Source: Spirosoma sp. SC4-14
GTDB lineage: Bacteria > Bacteroidota > Bacteroidia > Cytophagales > Spirosomataceae
Assembly: GCF_037201965.1 (NCBI RefSeq)
Contig: NZ_CP147518.1
Coordinates: 309,001-373,000 of the forward strand
Direction of reading: 5' to 3'
DNA: 64,000 bases
Shown here piece after piece: positions 25,998 through 35,400 of the stretch. The translations under genes were made by a program, and so were the position numbers. Numbering within the stretch: position 1 is the first letter of the stretch; every line of letters begins with the position of its first letter. Below the pieces are notes generated by a model, which was given only the letters and a program-made list of their open reading frames with translations, was not told the DNA's origin and ran no database searches.

Positions 25998-26459
25998 ATG
26001 GCCTCTGCTTCTATCATTAAACAGGTTGACATTCGCAACCGCCGGGCATCGTTTGAATACTCGTTTCTGGAAACGTATACAGCTGGTATTGTGCTGACAG
26101 GTACCGAAATAAAATCAGTCCGTCAGGGCAAAGTAAATTTACAGGATGCCTACTGCCTTATTCATGGCGAGGAGTTGTTTATTCGCCAGATGAATATTTC
26201 GTTATATACAGAAGGTACACACTATAATCATGAACCACTGCGCGATCGGAAACTATTGCTGACAAAGCGGGAAATTAAACGCCTTACCGAAAAACTGAAG
26301 GATCAGGGGCTGACGATTGTACCAATTCGGCTGTTTACAAACGACCGGGGGTTTGCGAAAATAGAAATTGCCCTGGCAAAAGGTAAAAAGCTTTACGATA
26401 AACGCGATAGCATTAAAGAACGGGAGGTAACACGCGATTTACAGCGGGAACGTTACTGA
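25998..26459 (+). CDS. smpB: SsrA-binding protein SmpB
   Basis: Partner of tmRNA in trans-translation; it carries tmRNA into stalled ribosomes so that broken proteins are tagged and released. The 153-residue protein has the OB-fold core (NRRASFEYSFLETYTAGIVL, then GTEIKSVRQGKVNLQDAYC), the RKLLLTKREIKRL segment, and the basic C-terminal tail (GKKLYDKRDSIKEREVTRDL) that lies in the mRNA channel. The length and order are normal. ATG 25998 is the only good start. The tmRNA gene itself is not in the window. Confidence 0.96.
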   Translation: MASASIIKQVDIRNRRASFEYSFLETYTAGIVLTGTEIKSVRQGKVNLQDAYCLIHGEELFIRQMNISLYTEGTHYNHEPLRDRKLLLTKREIKRLTEKLKDQGLTIVPIRLFTNDRGFAKIEIALAKGKKLYDKRDSIKEREVTRDLQRERY

Positions 26460-26560
26460 TGGCTAGTCGTTTGACCATTGCCTACTAAATTTCCGACAAC
26501 TCTTGTCGTTATGTGGATAACTCTGTAACTTGCTACCGTACAGAGGCATTTAAACGCGAT

Positions 26561-27076
26561 ATGGGCAGGAAAGTATTAGTCTTAAATCAAGATTACAGTG
26601 CACTCAGCATCTGCTCCGTTCCAAAAGCATTTTTGCTGGTTTTTTTAGAAAAAGCTGAACTCATCGCCGAATCCGAGCAATTTATGCTCCGAACCGTCTC
26701 AGCGGAGTTCCCGATGCCGTCGGTTATCCGGTTACATCGATACGTGAGTCTGCCCTACAAAGGCGTAATGCTTACCCGGCAGAATATTTTCAAGCGCGAC
26801 GGACACCATTGCCAGTACTGCGGAACCTCAGAAGACCTGACGCTCGACCACGTTCTGCCAAAATCGCGAGGAGGAAAAACCAGTTGGGATAATCTCGCTA
26901 CCGCCTGCAAACGATGCAACTCCCGTAAAGGCGACTATACCCCCGAAGAGGCTAATATGAAATTGCGTCAGAAACCGTTTAGGCCAACATTTTTAGTATT
27001 CCTGCGCGAATTTTCGGGCTCTATCGAACAGAGCTGGATGCCATTTTTAAGCAAAAAAGAAAAAGCGTTTCAATAG
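26561..27076 (+). CDS. HNH endonuclease family protein
   Basis: A 171-residue small nuclease-like protein with a zinc-coordinating HNH domain at about residues 75-135: CQYCG, then LDHVLPKSRGGKTSWDNL with the catalytic histidine, and CKRCNSRKG. The N-terminal part (MGRKVLVLNQDYSALSICSV) is typical of a widespread chromosomal family in Bacteroidota and cyanobacteria. Its role is not established as far as I know; repair or restriction is possible. ATG 26561 is preferred over an upstream in-frame GTG. It lies between smpB and rpsA with no mobile-element signs, so it seems a resident gene. Confidence 0.88.
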   Translation: MGRKVLVLNQDYSALSICSVPKAFLLVFLEKAELIAESEQFMLRTVSAEFPMPSVIRLHRYVSLPYKGVMLTRQNIFKRDGHHCQYCGTSEDLTLDHVLPKSRGGKTSWDNLATACKRCNSRKGDYTPEEANMKLRQKPFRPTFLVFLREFSGSIEQSWMPFLSKKEKAFQ

Positions 27077-27085
27077 AATTACCTA

Positions 27086-27155
27086 AAAAACGAGACGGGT
27101 GGTCAGATAAAAGGGAAAACAACGGTCCTTTTATCTGACCACCCGTCTCGTTTTT
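27086..27155. terminator. Bidirectional-type terminator with perfect 29-bp stem
   Basis: Arm 27086-27114 is the exact reverse complement of 27127-27155, with a 12-nt loop. The stem starts with AAAAA and ends with TTTTT around a G+C-rich core, so it looks like a terminator on either strand. It follows the HNH gene stop (27076) and precedes the rpsA promoter. Confidence 0.85.
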
Positions 27156-27219
27156 ATTGTTTTGTGCTCAATTTCAAAGACTTTTGGGCGGTTAGAAACT
27201 TTTTTCGAAAACCAATTGC

Positions 27220-27227
27220 TATCTTTG
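27220..27227 (+). promoter_or_regulatory. Promoter -7 box of rpsA (TATCTTTG)
   Basis: A full match to TAnnTTTG. The -33 region is T-rich (27200-27205) but has no exact TTTG. Transcription would begin near 27234, which gives an 88-nt leader that contains the pseudoknot at 27265-27308. Confidence 0.7.
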
Positions 27228-27264
27228 CAGTCCTTTTTGGAAATACTCTATTTACAACTAAAAG

Positions 27265-27308
27265 TCAGTCCGCCATTGACCCACGGACTGATGTACTGAG
27301 TGGGTCAA
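27265..27308 (+). promoter_or_regulatory. Candidate H-type pseudoknot in the rpsA leader
   Basis: Stem 1 is TCAGTCCG (27265-27272) with CGGACTGA (27284-27291). Stem 2 is TTGACCCA (27276-27283) with TGGGTCAA (27301-27308). Both are perfect 8-bp helices and interleave, with loop 1 of 3 nt, no nucleotide between the stems, and loop 3 of 9 nt. That geometry allows coaxial stacking. The fold ends 13 nt before the rpsA ATG, well placed for translational control, possibly by S1 itself (inference). Confidence 0.65.
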
Positions 27309-27321
27309 GGAAACTTTTTTT

Positions 27322-29106
27322 ATGAGCAAAACGCAGCAACGCGAACTGCCGGCATTTGATTGGGACCGGGCAGACAACAAAGGATTCGGAAGTGGCTATT
27401 CGGATGCGGAGCGCAGCCGATTACAGGAACTCTACGACAACACCCTGTCGGAGGTTAAAGAGAAAGAAGTGGTGATGGGAACCGTGGTTGGGATTACAGA
27501 CCGTGAGGTACTGCTCAACATCGGCTTCAAGTCGGACGGGTTGGTTCCAGCTTCCGAATTTCGGGATATGCCGGACCTGAAAATGGGTGATGAGATTGAA
27601 GTTTATGTAGAAAATCAGGAAGACCCAAATGGCCAGTTGGTACTGTCGCGCAAAAAAGCGAAAGTCATTACCGCATGGCAGAAAATTCAGAAAGCTCTGG
27701 ACGAAGACCTCGTGATCGATGGCTTCGTGAAGCGCCGGACGAAGGGTGGTCTGATTGTGGATATTTTTGGTATCGAAGCGTTCTTACCAGGATCGCAAAT
27801 CGACGTGAAGCCGATTCGTGATTTCGATATTTTTGTTGGTAAGAAAATGGAAGTTAAGGTCGTTAAGATCAACTATGCAAACGATAACGTGGTCGTTTCG
27901 CACAAAGTCCTGATCGAAAAAGACCTCGAAGCTCAACGCACACAAATCCTCAACAACCTCGAAAAAGGCCAGGTATTGGAAGGTGTGATCAAAAACATGA
28001 CCAACTTCGGTGTATTCATCGATCTGGGTGGTGTCGATGGTCTGCTGCACATTACCGATATTTCGTGGGGGCGCATCAGTCATCCTTCAGAAGTACTGCA
28101 CCTCGACCAGAAAGTCAATGTGGTGGTTCTGGATTTCGACGAAGACAAGAAGCGGATTTCGCTGGGTATGAAGCAACTTCAGGCTCACCCATGGGACGCA
28201 CTGCCAGAAGATATTCAGGTTGGTTCGAAAGTGAAAGGCAAAATCGTGAACGTTGCCGACTACGGGGCGTTCCTCGAAATTATGCCGGGTGTAGAAGGCC
28301 TGATTCACGTATCAGAAATGTCGTGGTCGCAGCACCTTCGTAACCCACAGGAGTTCCTGAAAGTGGGCGACGAAGTGGAAGCTGTTGTGCTCACACTCGA
28401 CCGTGCCGACCGGAAAATGTCGCTCGGTATCAAACAACTGACCGAAGACCCCTGGACCCGTCCAGAACTGCGTGCGAAATATGCCGTTGGTACCAAACAC
28501 AAAGGCGTAGTTCGTAACCTGACCAACTTCGGTCTGTTCCTCGAACTGGAAGAAGGTATCGATGGTCTGGTACACGTATCGGATCTGTCGTGGACCAAGA
28601 AAGTGAAACATCCTTCCGACTTTATCAAAGTTGGTGAAGAACTAGAGGTTGTTGTTCTGGAACTCGACATCGAAAACCGTCGTTTGGCACTGGGCCATAA
28701 GCAACTGGAAGAGAACCCATGGGATACGTTCGAAACCGTATTCGCAGTGGGAACAACGCACCGTTGCACAATTATCAGCAAAAACGATAAGATGGCAACG
28801 CTTGAGCTGCCCTACGGTATCGAAGGGTTCTCGTCGCTGAAGAATCTCTCTAAGGAAGACGGTACGTTTGCTGAAGTTGGCGAAACCCTCGACTTTAAAG
28901 TAACCGAGTTCTCGAAAGAAGAGAAGCGCATTATGCTGTCGCACACGAAAACGTGGCAGGAGAAAAACGAACCAGCAAAAGAGCAAAAGCCTAAAGCTAC
29001 TTCGTCGAAACCTGCTTCTACGTCGAGCCAGCCAGAGCGCGGTGCTACCCTGGGCGACCTCGATGCACTGGCCGCTTTGAAAGAGCAAATGGAAGGTCGT
29101 AACTAG
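27322..29106 (+). CDS. rpsA: 30S ribosomal protein S1
   Basis: The largest small-subunit protein; it binds mRNA and brings it to the ribosome. The 594-residue product has six S1/OB domains starting near residues 50, 130, 217, 302, 387 and 474; domains 3-5 are the most regular ([45 protein letters not shown]). The C-terminal 40 residues are a Lys/Ser/Pro-rich tail ending in a conserved-looking helix ([17 protein letters not shown]). It is a single-gene unit with its own promoter, a structured leader and a terminator. Codon use is biased, as expected for a highly expressed gene. Confidence 0.97.
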   Translation: MSKTQQRELPAFDWDRADNKGFGSGYSDAERSRLQELYDNTLSEVKEKEVVMGTVVGITDREVLLNIGFKSDGLVPASEFRDMPDLKMGDEIEVYVENQEDPNGQLVLSRKKAKVITAWQKIQKALDEDLVIDGFVKRRTKGGLIVDIFGIEAFLPGSQIDVKPIRDFDIFVGKKMEVKVVKINYANDNVVVSHKVLIEKDLEAQRTQILNNLEKGQVLEGVIKNMTNFGVFIDLGGVDGLLHITDISWGRISHPSEVLHLDQKVNVVVLDFDEDKKRISLGMKQLQAHPWDALPEDIQVGSKVKGKIVNVADYGAFLEIMPGVEGLIHVSEMSWSQHLRNPQEFLKVGDEVEAVVLTLDRADRKMSLGIKQLTEDPWTRPELRAKYAVGTKHKGVVRNLTNFGLFLELEEGIDGLVHVSDLSWTKKVKHPSDFIKVGEELEVVVLELDIENRRLALGHKQLEENPWDTFETVFAVGTTHRCTIISKNDKMATLELPYGIEGFSSLKNLSKEDGTFAEVGETLDFKVTEFSKEEKRIMLSHTKTWQEKNEPAKEQKPKATSSKPASTSSQPERGATLGDLDALAALKEQMEGRN

Positions 29107-29129
29107 TTTGCGGCTCCTGAATAATGGCG

Positions 29130-29166
29130 AAGTCCCCTGTTCTGAAAAGTTCAGGGGACTTTTTTT
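29130..29166 (+). terminator. Rho-independent terminator of rpsA
   Basis: AAGTCCCCTG (29130-29139) pairs with CAGGGGACTT (29152-29161), and a T run follows. It lies 24 nt after the stop codon. Confidence 0.9.
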
Positions 29167-29199
29167 GCAACACCATTTCCGAAATAAGAGATAAACCTG

Positions 29200-29207
29200 T
29201 ATGTTTG
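29200..29207 (+). promoter_or_regulatory. Promoter -7 box of tRNA-Cys (TATGTTTG)
   Basis: A full match to TAnnTTTG, 39 nt before the mature tRNA 5' end. A TTTC at 29176-29179, 20 nt upstream, may be the -33 box. Confidence 0.65.
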
Positions 29208-29245
29208 CAGTCCTGAATCGGGAACGGTCCTGATTTGAGGCAAAT

Positions 29246-29316
29246 GGTTCCGTGGCCGAGTGGCTAGGCAGAGGTCTGCAAAACCTCCTACAGCGGTTCG
29301 AATCCGCTCGGAACCT
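29246..29316 (+). tRNA. tRNA-Cys (anticodon GCA)
   Basis: A 71-nt cloverleaf. The acceptor strands GGTTCCG (29246-29252) and CGGAACC (29309-29315) pair fully, with discriminator T at 29316. The anticodon stem GAGGT/ACCTC encloses CTGCAAA, giving anticodon GCA. The T arm AGCGG/CCGCT encloses TTCGAAT. The CCA end is not encoded, as is common in Bacteroidota. Its own promoter lies upstream and a perfect palindrome lies 9 nt downstream. Confidence 0.97.
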
Positions 29317-29324
29317 CTAGTTTT

Positions 29325-29382
29325 AAAAGCCTAAGGCTTATCTGAAAAAATTTAAATTTTTTCAGATAAGCCTTAGGCTTTT
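29325..29382. terminator. 58-bp perfect palindrome after tRNA-Cys
   Basis: 29325-29353 is the exact reverse complement of 29354-29382 with no loop between the halves. The outer part holds AAAAGCC and GGCTTTT, and the centre is an A/T tract. It probably ends the tRNA transcript. Its perfect central symmetry is unusual for a terminator and would also allow a DNA cruciform. Confidence 0.8.
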
Positions 29383-29440
29383 TCTATGTATACTTACGGA
29401 TTTTCTCTTTATCTACTTATTCGATCTATTCCAGGTAAAG

Positions 29441-30808
29441 ATGCTTAAGATATTAATTCGCTTTAGGCTTGTTTTTCTACTCTGTTTAGTAAACGTATCG
29501 ATTATAGCACAAACCCATTATCCTCCTGGCATCCAGTGGCAGCGGGTACTTGCAAATGGTGGCCTTGCTCCATTGCAGGCTATAAAAGCAAGTAACGGTG
29601 GTTATGCGCTGGTTTGCCAGGGAAAAGTTTTACGATTGTCGGAGCAAGGGAATACGATTTGGCAAATCTCGTTTCCTGCCTATCCTGAAAGCATTGTCTA
29701 TAGCAATATAGCTGAATTAATTACAGCGACACCCGATGGTGGTTTCGGCGTATTGGTACACAACAATTCAAAATGGTCTGTAGCTCGGATAGATGCTAGT
29801 GGAAATATTTTATGGATGAAGCCATTTGCTGATCGTCCCGAGGAGGGTAATAGTCTAGTGTCTCAAATTTTCACAACCTTAATTTATACCACTGATGGAG
29901 GTTTCCTGGCTGTAAATTATACCCGGAATGGGCGTTCCGGAACATCAACCATACTCTATAAAATTGATACTGAGGGTAATTTAACTGCCAGTCAATCTGT
30001 ACAGAATTTAGCTGCAGGTTACACAGTCACTAATCGGCTCATTCAAACAAATGATGGCAATTACATACTGTTTGGCGCGGCCGCTACGGCTACATCAAAC
30101 GGTAATTTGATTGCCTGGATCGCTAAATGTAACGCTGATCTTGTCCCTGTATGGAAAAAAGACTTAAGCGGTAACAGTTTAGAGGATGTTATACCGAATC
30201 CTTTTTTTGCGAACTCGTATATAGCTGTAGGTACTGAAGATCCTTCTGGAACGAGAACGATCAGAATTAGTGCAGACGGAGATGTTAGCAGTGATTTTAG
30301 CCAGATAAATCGAACTCCCAATACACAATCACTGATCACAGGCGGTACGAATAACTACACGATCGTGGATATAGTCAACGAAAACGGTGGCGATGTGCGA
30401 CTTTTGAATGTTGGAGTACAAGGAGCCAATTGGCTTAAAAAACTAGGTGGTTCGTCGGCCGAAGTCATCAAAAGTGCGATTGCTACTGATGACGGAGGCT
30501 ACTTAATTCTAGCAACGACTACGTCGATGGATGGCGATGTGCAGGGAAACACAAGCAGTAATCCAGTTCCCTGGCTCGTTAAGCTAGGGCCTCCTTGTAA
30601 TGGAGAGCTTTACACCGTTCAGGCGGGAAACTGGAACGATCCGGCCATATGGTCTTGTGGACAAATTCCATCAATTTCTGATGTTGTTCGCATAAAACAT
30701 GCTATTGTTTTACCGCAAAACTATACCGCAAATGCCCGTCAGATTATCTATGATTTGCCTGCTCAGCTAGAATATTTGTCTGGAGCCCAACTTCTTTTAA
30801 GTCAATAA
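29441..30808 (+). CDS. Secreted beta-repeat protein of unknown function
   Basis: A 455-residue exported protein with signal MLKILIRFRLVFLLCLVNVS and cleavage likely after IIAQ. The body consists of repeated beta segments with the turn motif DGGY/DGGF (for example ATPDGGFGVLV, TTDGGFLAVNY, ATDDGGYLILATT), like propeller proteins of the adhesion type found in Cytophagales. The last 70 residues include NWNDPAIWSCGQIPSISD, a motif often seen near the C-terminus of such surface proteins. I see no sortase or type IX secretion tail. The gene is more A+T-rich than its neighbours and stands alone between a tRNA and the respiratory cluster, so it may have been acquired. Confidence 0.7.
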   Translation: MLKILIRFRLVFLLCLVNVSIIAQTHYPPGIQWQRVLANGGLAPLQAIKASNGGYALVCQGKVLRLSEQGNTIWQISFPAYPESIVYSNIAELITATPDGGFGVLVHNNSKWSVARIDASGNILWMKPFADRPEEGNSLVSQIFTTLIYTTDGGFLAVNYTRNGRSGTSTILYKIDTEGNLTASQSVQNLAAGYTVTNRLIQTNDGNYILFGAAATATSNGNLIAWIAKCNADLVPVWKKDLSGNSLEDVIPNPFFANSYIAVGTEDPSGTRTIRISADGDVSSDFSQINRTPNTQSLITGGTNNYTIVDIVNENGGDVRLLNVGVQGANWLKKLGGSSAEVIKSAIATDDGGYLILATTTSMDGDVQGNTSSNPVPWLVKLGPPCNGELYTVQAGNWNDPAIWSCGQIPSISDVVRIKHAIVLPQNYTANARQIIYDLPAQLEYLSGAQLLLSQ

Positions 30809-31034
30809 TTTCAATTTCAAGCATATTTTAATAGTCATATTTTCTGCCAATTTCGTATTTTAAGTAATGTACTCATATTCTCATCTGATTGATTCTTAAG
30901 AAGTAGATGCTGGCGAGCCTTTTCAGTATAGCCCTATGAGCCAAATTTGGCTTAAATTAGTACAATCAGCATTTCATTCTTACTTAGAACCAATATAAAT
31001 AAAATTGATAACGTAAAATAACTAAACATCAACT

Positions 31035-31066
31035 TTTGCCGATACAGTATTCGTGTCGTACTTTTG
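31035..31066 (+). promoter_or_regulatory. Promoter of the act/cox cluster (TTTG-N20-TACTTTTG)
   Basis: TTTG at 31035-31038 and TACTTTTG at 31059-31066 are 20 nt apart. Transcription should begin near 31073, which excludes the TTG at 31064 as the actA start. The preceding spacer 30809-31034 is A+T-rich and I see nothing else in it. Confidence 0.75.
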
Positions 31067-31108
31067 TGGGCCTATGAAAGGGCAGTGCTGATTATGTTGA
31101 TCAACTCA

Positions 31109-32401
31109 ATGAATAGATCTCTAAAAATGAGTCGTTTGTCTAGGTTTTGCGGAGCAGTTGCTCTGTCTCTGGCCCTGTTTATTAATGGGGCGCAGGTAAA
31201 GGCGCAGGACTCATCTGCGGCTGCAACAGCAGCTACACCAGCGTCAGGGGGTAGTGGTGATGCCGAAAAAGGAAAAAGTCTGTTTACCAACAACTGCGCA
31301 CAATGTCATTCGGTAACGGACGAAAAAGTAGTTGGTCCCGGCCTGAAAGGGATCGAACAGCGTGCTCCAAGCCGTGATTGGCTCCACAAATGGATTCGCA
31401 ACTCATCGGCCGTTATTGCTTCCGGTGATGCGTATGCCAACCAGGTTTTCAACGCCAACGGTAAAGTTCAGATGTCGAGTTTCCCGAATCTATCAGATGC
31501 TGACATCGATGGCATTCTGGCCTACATCGACCAGGCTAGCAACCCGCCTGTTAAGGCAGGGCCAAGCACTCCGGGAGATCAATCGGTTGCACCTGCTACG
31601 GCTGCATCGAGCGGGCCATCGGAACTCTTCACCTTTGTGCTGGTTGCCTTGCTGGTTGTTATGCTTCTGGTATTAGGCGTACTGCTGGTAATTGTAACAA
31701 TCCTGTCTAAAGCCGTAACACCCACTACGGCTGAAGGTGCTGAAGCTGCCGGTTCGTTTGGCCAACGTCTGAAAACAGGCCTGTCGAATGCGTTTAACAA
31801 CTCGACACTCCGCTCAATTGTTATTTGGTTATTTATTCTGGTAGTTGCTAAGGAAACGATTGATGGTGCCTACAGCATTGGTATCCAGCAGGGTTACGCT
31901 CCTAAACAGCCCATAGCCTACTCGCATAAACTTCATGCCGGTCAGTATAAAATTGATTGTAACTATTGCCATACTGGTGCTCAGAAAGGTAAGAATGCAA
32001 CAATTCCAGCTGCTAATATTTGTATGAATTGCCACGGTGTTATTAAGAAAGAATCGCCGGAAATTCAGAAAATATACACTGCTATTGAACAGAACCGCCC
32101 TATTGAGTGGATTCGTGTTCATAATCTTCCAGACCTGGCTTACTTTAACCATGCGCAACACGTAAATGTAGGTAACGTACAATGCCAGACCTGCCACGGT
32201 GAGATCGAAAAAATGGAAGTTGTAGAGCAACGTTCGTCACTAACGATGGGCTGGTGTATTGATTGCCACCGCAGAACAGAAGTCAATACGAAAGACAACG
32301 CTTACTACGACAAGCTAGTGGCTTTGCACAATAAAGAAAGTAAGGAACCGCTTAAAGTGGCTAACATCGGCGGTCTTGAGTGTTCTAAATGTCACTATTA
32401 A
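31109..32401 (+). CDS. actA: Alternative Complex III subunit ActA, hexaheme cytochrome c
   Basis: Periplasmic electron-transfer subunit of the quinol:cytochrome c oxidoreductase that replaces the bc1 complex. About 430 residues: a signal peptide (SRFCGAVALSLALFINGAQV), a class-I cytochrome c domain with CAQCH at residues 63-67 and its methionine-side loop, a membrane span near residues 170-200, a second hydrophobic helix near 235-250, then a multiheme domain with CNYCH, CMNCH, CQTCH, CIDCH and CSKCH. Six CxxCH sites in all, so a monoheme domain is fused to the usual pentaheme part. Starts at 31094, 31109 and 31127 are all possible; all lie after the promoter. Confidence 0.9.
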   Translation: MNRSLKMSRLSRFCGAVALSLALFINGAQVKAQDSSAAATAATPASGGSGDAEKGKSLFTNNCAQCHSVTDEKVVGPGLKGIEQRAPSRDWLHKWIRNSSAVIASGDAYANQVFNANGKVQMSSFPNLSDADIDGILAYIDQASNPPVKAGPSTPGDQSVAPATAASSGPSELFTFVLVALLVVMLLVLGVLLVIVTILSKAVTPTTAEGAEAAGSFGQRLKTGLSNAFNNSTLRSIVIWLFILVVAKETIDGAYSIGIQQGYAPKQPIAYSHKLHAGQYKIDCNYCHTGAQKGKNATIPAANICMNCHGVIKKESPEIQKIYTAIEQNRPIEWIRVHNLPDLAYFNHAQHVNVGNVQCQTCHGEIEKMEVVEQRSSLTMGWCIDCHRRTEVNTKDNAYYDKLVALHNKESKEPLKVANIGGLECSKCHY

Positions 32402-32447
32402 TCACCCACCGACTCTCCCAGTAGGTATCTTACCGATTACAACACGC

Positions 32448-35400
32448 ATGGAAGAAAATACGACCAAACGGTATTGGAAAGGGGTTGAAGAGTTACGCAA
32501 CGATCCAGCGTTCGTAAAGAATGCGAACAGCGAGTTTGCGGATCCTGACCTAAACGGCTCGTCGAATGACCTTGATGGTCTGCTCGGTGGCTCGAACACC
32601 CAACGCCGTGATTTCCTGAAAGTAATGGGCTTTGGTATGGCAGCTGTAACACTGGCTGCCTGCGAAACACCAGTTCACAAAGCCATTCCGTATATTAATA
32701 AACCGGATTTCACATTCCCTTCTATTTCAGACTACTACGCATCAACATATACAGATGGTGGCGATTATGCCGCAATTCTTGTTGAAACCCGCGAAGGACG
32801 TCCGATTAAAATTGAAGGCAATCCATTGTCTAGTGTATCGAAAGGTGGTACAACCGCTCGCGTTCAGGCGTCGGTTTTGTCGCTTTATGATAACGATAAA
32901 TTGAAAGGCCCTAAACGGGGTGAAGCAGATATCGACTGGGCAACCGCCGATCGTGAAATCATCAACCAACTGAGTGCAGTGGCATCGCGGGGCGGGGCTA
33001 TTCGGATCGTAACCTCCACGATTTTAAGCCCTGCTACAAAAGCTGTTGTGGCTGATTTTATTGCCAAATACCCAACAGCTACCCATGTTATGTATGATAC
33101 CAATTCAGCATATGGTATCGTACAGGCCAACCAGTCGTCGTTTGGTAAAGCAGTTATTCCATCCTACGACTTCAGCAAAGCGCAAACAATTGTTAGCGTT
33201 GGTGCTGATTTTCTGGGTACCTGGATTTCTCCGCTCGAATTTGCCCGTCCGTATGCACAAGGTCGTAAGATAGGTGCAGTAGGTGCTGGCAAAAAGACCA
33301 TGTCTCGTCACTACCAGTTCGAAACGGGCTTGTCGATGACGGGTGCCAATGCCGATTACCGTTCAGCTATCAAACCCTCGCAGGAAGGTCTGGTCGTTGC
33401 AGCTCTCTATAATAAGGTTGCTGCCAAGTTAGGCGGAACGGCCATAAGCACGGCATCGGTTGATGTTCCTTATCTGGACAAAGCGGCCAATGATCTGGCC
33501 AGCTCACGTGGCAAAGCACTGGTTGTGTCGGGTTCAAACGATCCTAATGTACAGGTTGTCGTAAATGCACTGAACAATCTGCTTGGTAGCTACGGAACTA
33601 CTATCGACATCAACTCTCCTGTTAATTACCGACAGGGTAACGATCAACAGATGAATGCGTTTATCAACGACGCAAAAGCTGGTCGGGTTGGTGCTGTGTT
33701 GTTTTTTGGTGCTAACCCAGTTTATGATCATCCGCGTGGTGCAGAACTGGCCGAAGCGCTGCCAAAAATTAGTTTATCGGTTTCATTTGCCGATCGGGCC
33801 GATGAAACAGCTTCACTAGTAAAATATATTACACCTGCTCCACACTTCCTCGAGTGCTGGAGCGATGCTGAGCCAAAGCAGGGATACTACAGTCTCACGC
33901 AGCCAGCAATCACCAATATTTATAAGACTCGTCAGTTTCAGTCTAGCCTCTTAACCTGGGCTGGCAAACCATCTGACTTCCAGGTTTATCTGAAAAATTT
34001 CTGGCGTGCAAACCGTTACCCGCAAGCTTCGGGTGCCGGATCGTTTGAAACGTTCTGGGTAAAATGCCTGCACGATGGTGTATTTGAACCAAACAAAGGG
34101 GCTGCTGTCGCTGGAAGTGCTTCATTTGCCGGCAACCTGGCTCAGGCTGCAACGAGTATCGCTCAGGTTTATAAGCCTTCTTCGGGAATCGAATTAGCAT
34201 TATACGAAAAAGTTGGGATGGGCTCTGGTTCAATGGCCAATAACCCCTGGCTTCAGGAAATGCCTGACCCCGTTACGAAAGCTTGCTGGGACAACTACGC
34301 TGCTATTTCTCAGAAAACCGCGAGTGAGCTAGGCCTTTCTCAGAATGATCTGGTAAAGGTTACCGTAAATGCCAAGTCGGTCGAAGTGCCAGTTATGATC
34401 CAACCAGGTCAGGCCGATAAAACGGTTTCAATTGCTGTTGGCTATGGCCGCGAAAAAGCTGGTAAAGCTGCCGATGGTGTAGGGAAAAATGTATTTCCTT
34501 TTGCCGTAATTGTAAATGGAGCTGTGACCTACAGCGTGTTTAACATTCAGATCGAAAAGGCTGGCGGTTCACGTGAGATTGCACAGACTCAAACTCACGA
34601 TACTGTAATGGGTCGTCAGGCTGTTTTGCAGGAAGCTCGCTTGGCCGACTACCAGAAGAATCCGAAAGCCGGTCGTTACGAGCCGGAAGTTGTGACTTCA
34701 AAAGGTCCTAAAACGCCGACGGATATTTCGCTCTGGAATGGTTATGGTAAGCCAAACCACTCGTGGGGAATGGTTATCGACCTGAACTCCTGTATTGGTT
34801 GCGGAGCCTGCGTAATTGGCTGCCAGGCTGAAAACAACATCGCCGTAGTAGGCCGTCAGGAAGTTATCAACCGTCGCGAAATGCACTGGATTCGGATTGA
34901 TCGGTACTACAGTAGCGACGCCGAGCCAGAAAACCTGAAAGAACTGGAAGTAGCATCGGCTAACCCCGAGGTAACGTTCCAGCCAATGCTTTGTCAACAT
35001 TGCAGCAATGCTCCCTGCGAAACGGTTTGCCCGGTTCTTGCCACAACACACAGTACCGAAGGGCTGAACCAGATGACCTATAACCGGTGTGTGGGTACAC
35101 GTTACTGCGCAAACAACTGTCCTTATAAAGTACGTCGCTTTAACTGGTTTAAATACTTCGATAACGATAACTTCGATTACAACTTTAATAACGACCTGGG
35201 CAAAATGGTCATTAATCCAGACGTAACGGTTCGTTCGCGTGGGGTAATCGAAAAATGTTCGTTCTGCGTACAACGCATTCAGGAAGGTAAACTGACTGCC
35301 AAGAAAGAACGCCGTCGGCCATATCCCGACGAAATTCAGACGGCATGTGCTCAGGCTTGCCCAACAGATGCGATTATTTTCGGAGATATGAACAATCCGG

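Noticed and set aside
28305..29088. Long antisense frames inside rpsA
   Set aside because: They reflect codon bias of a highly expressed gene; the products are Arg/Ser/Phe-rich with no domain.
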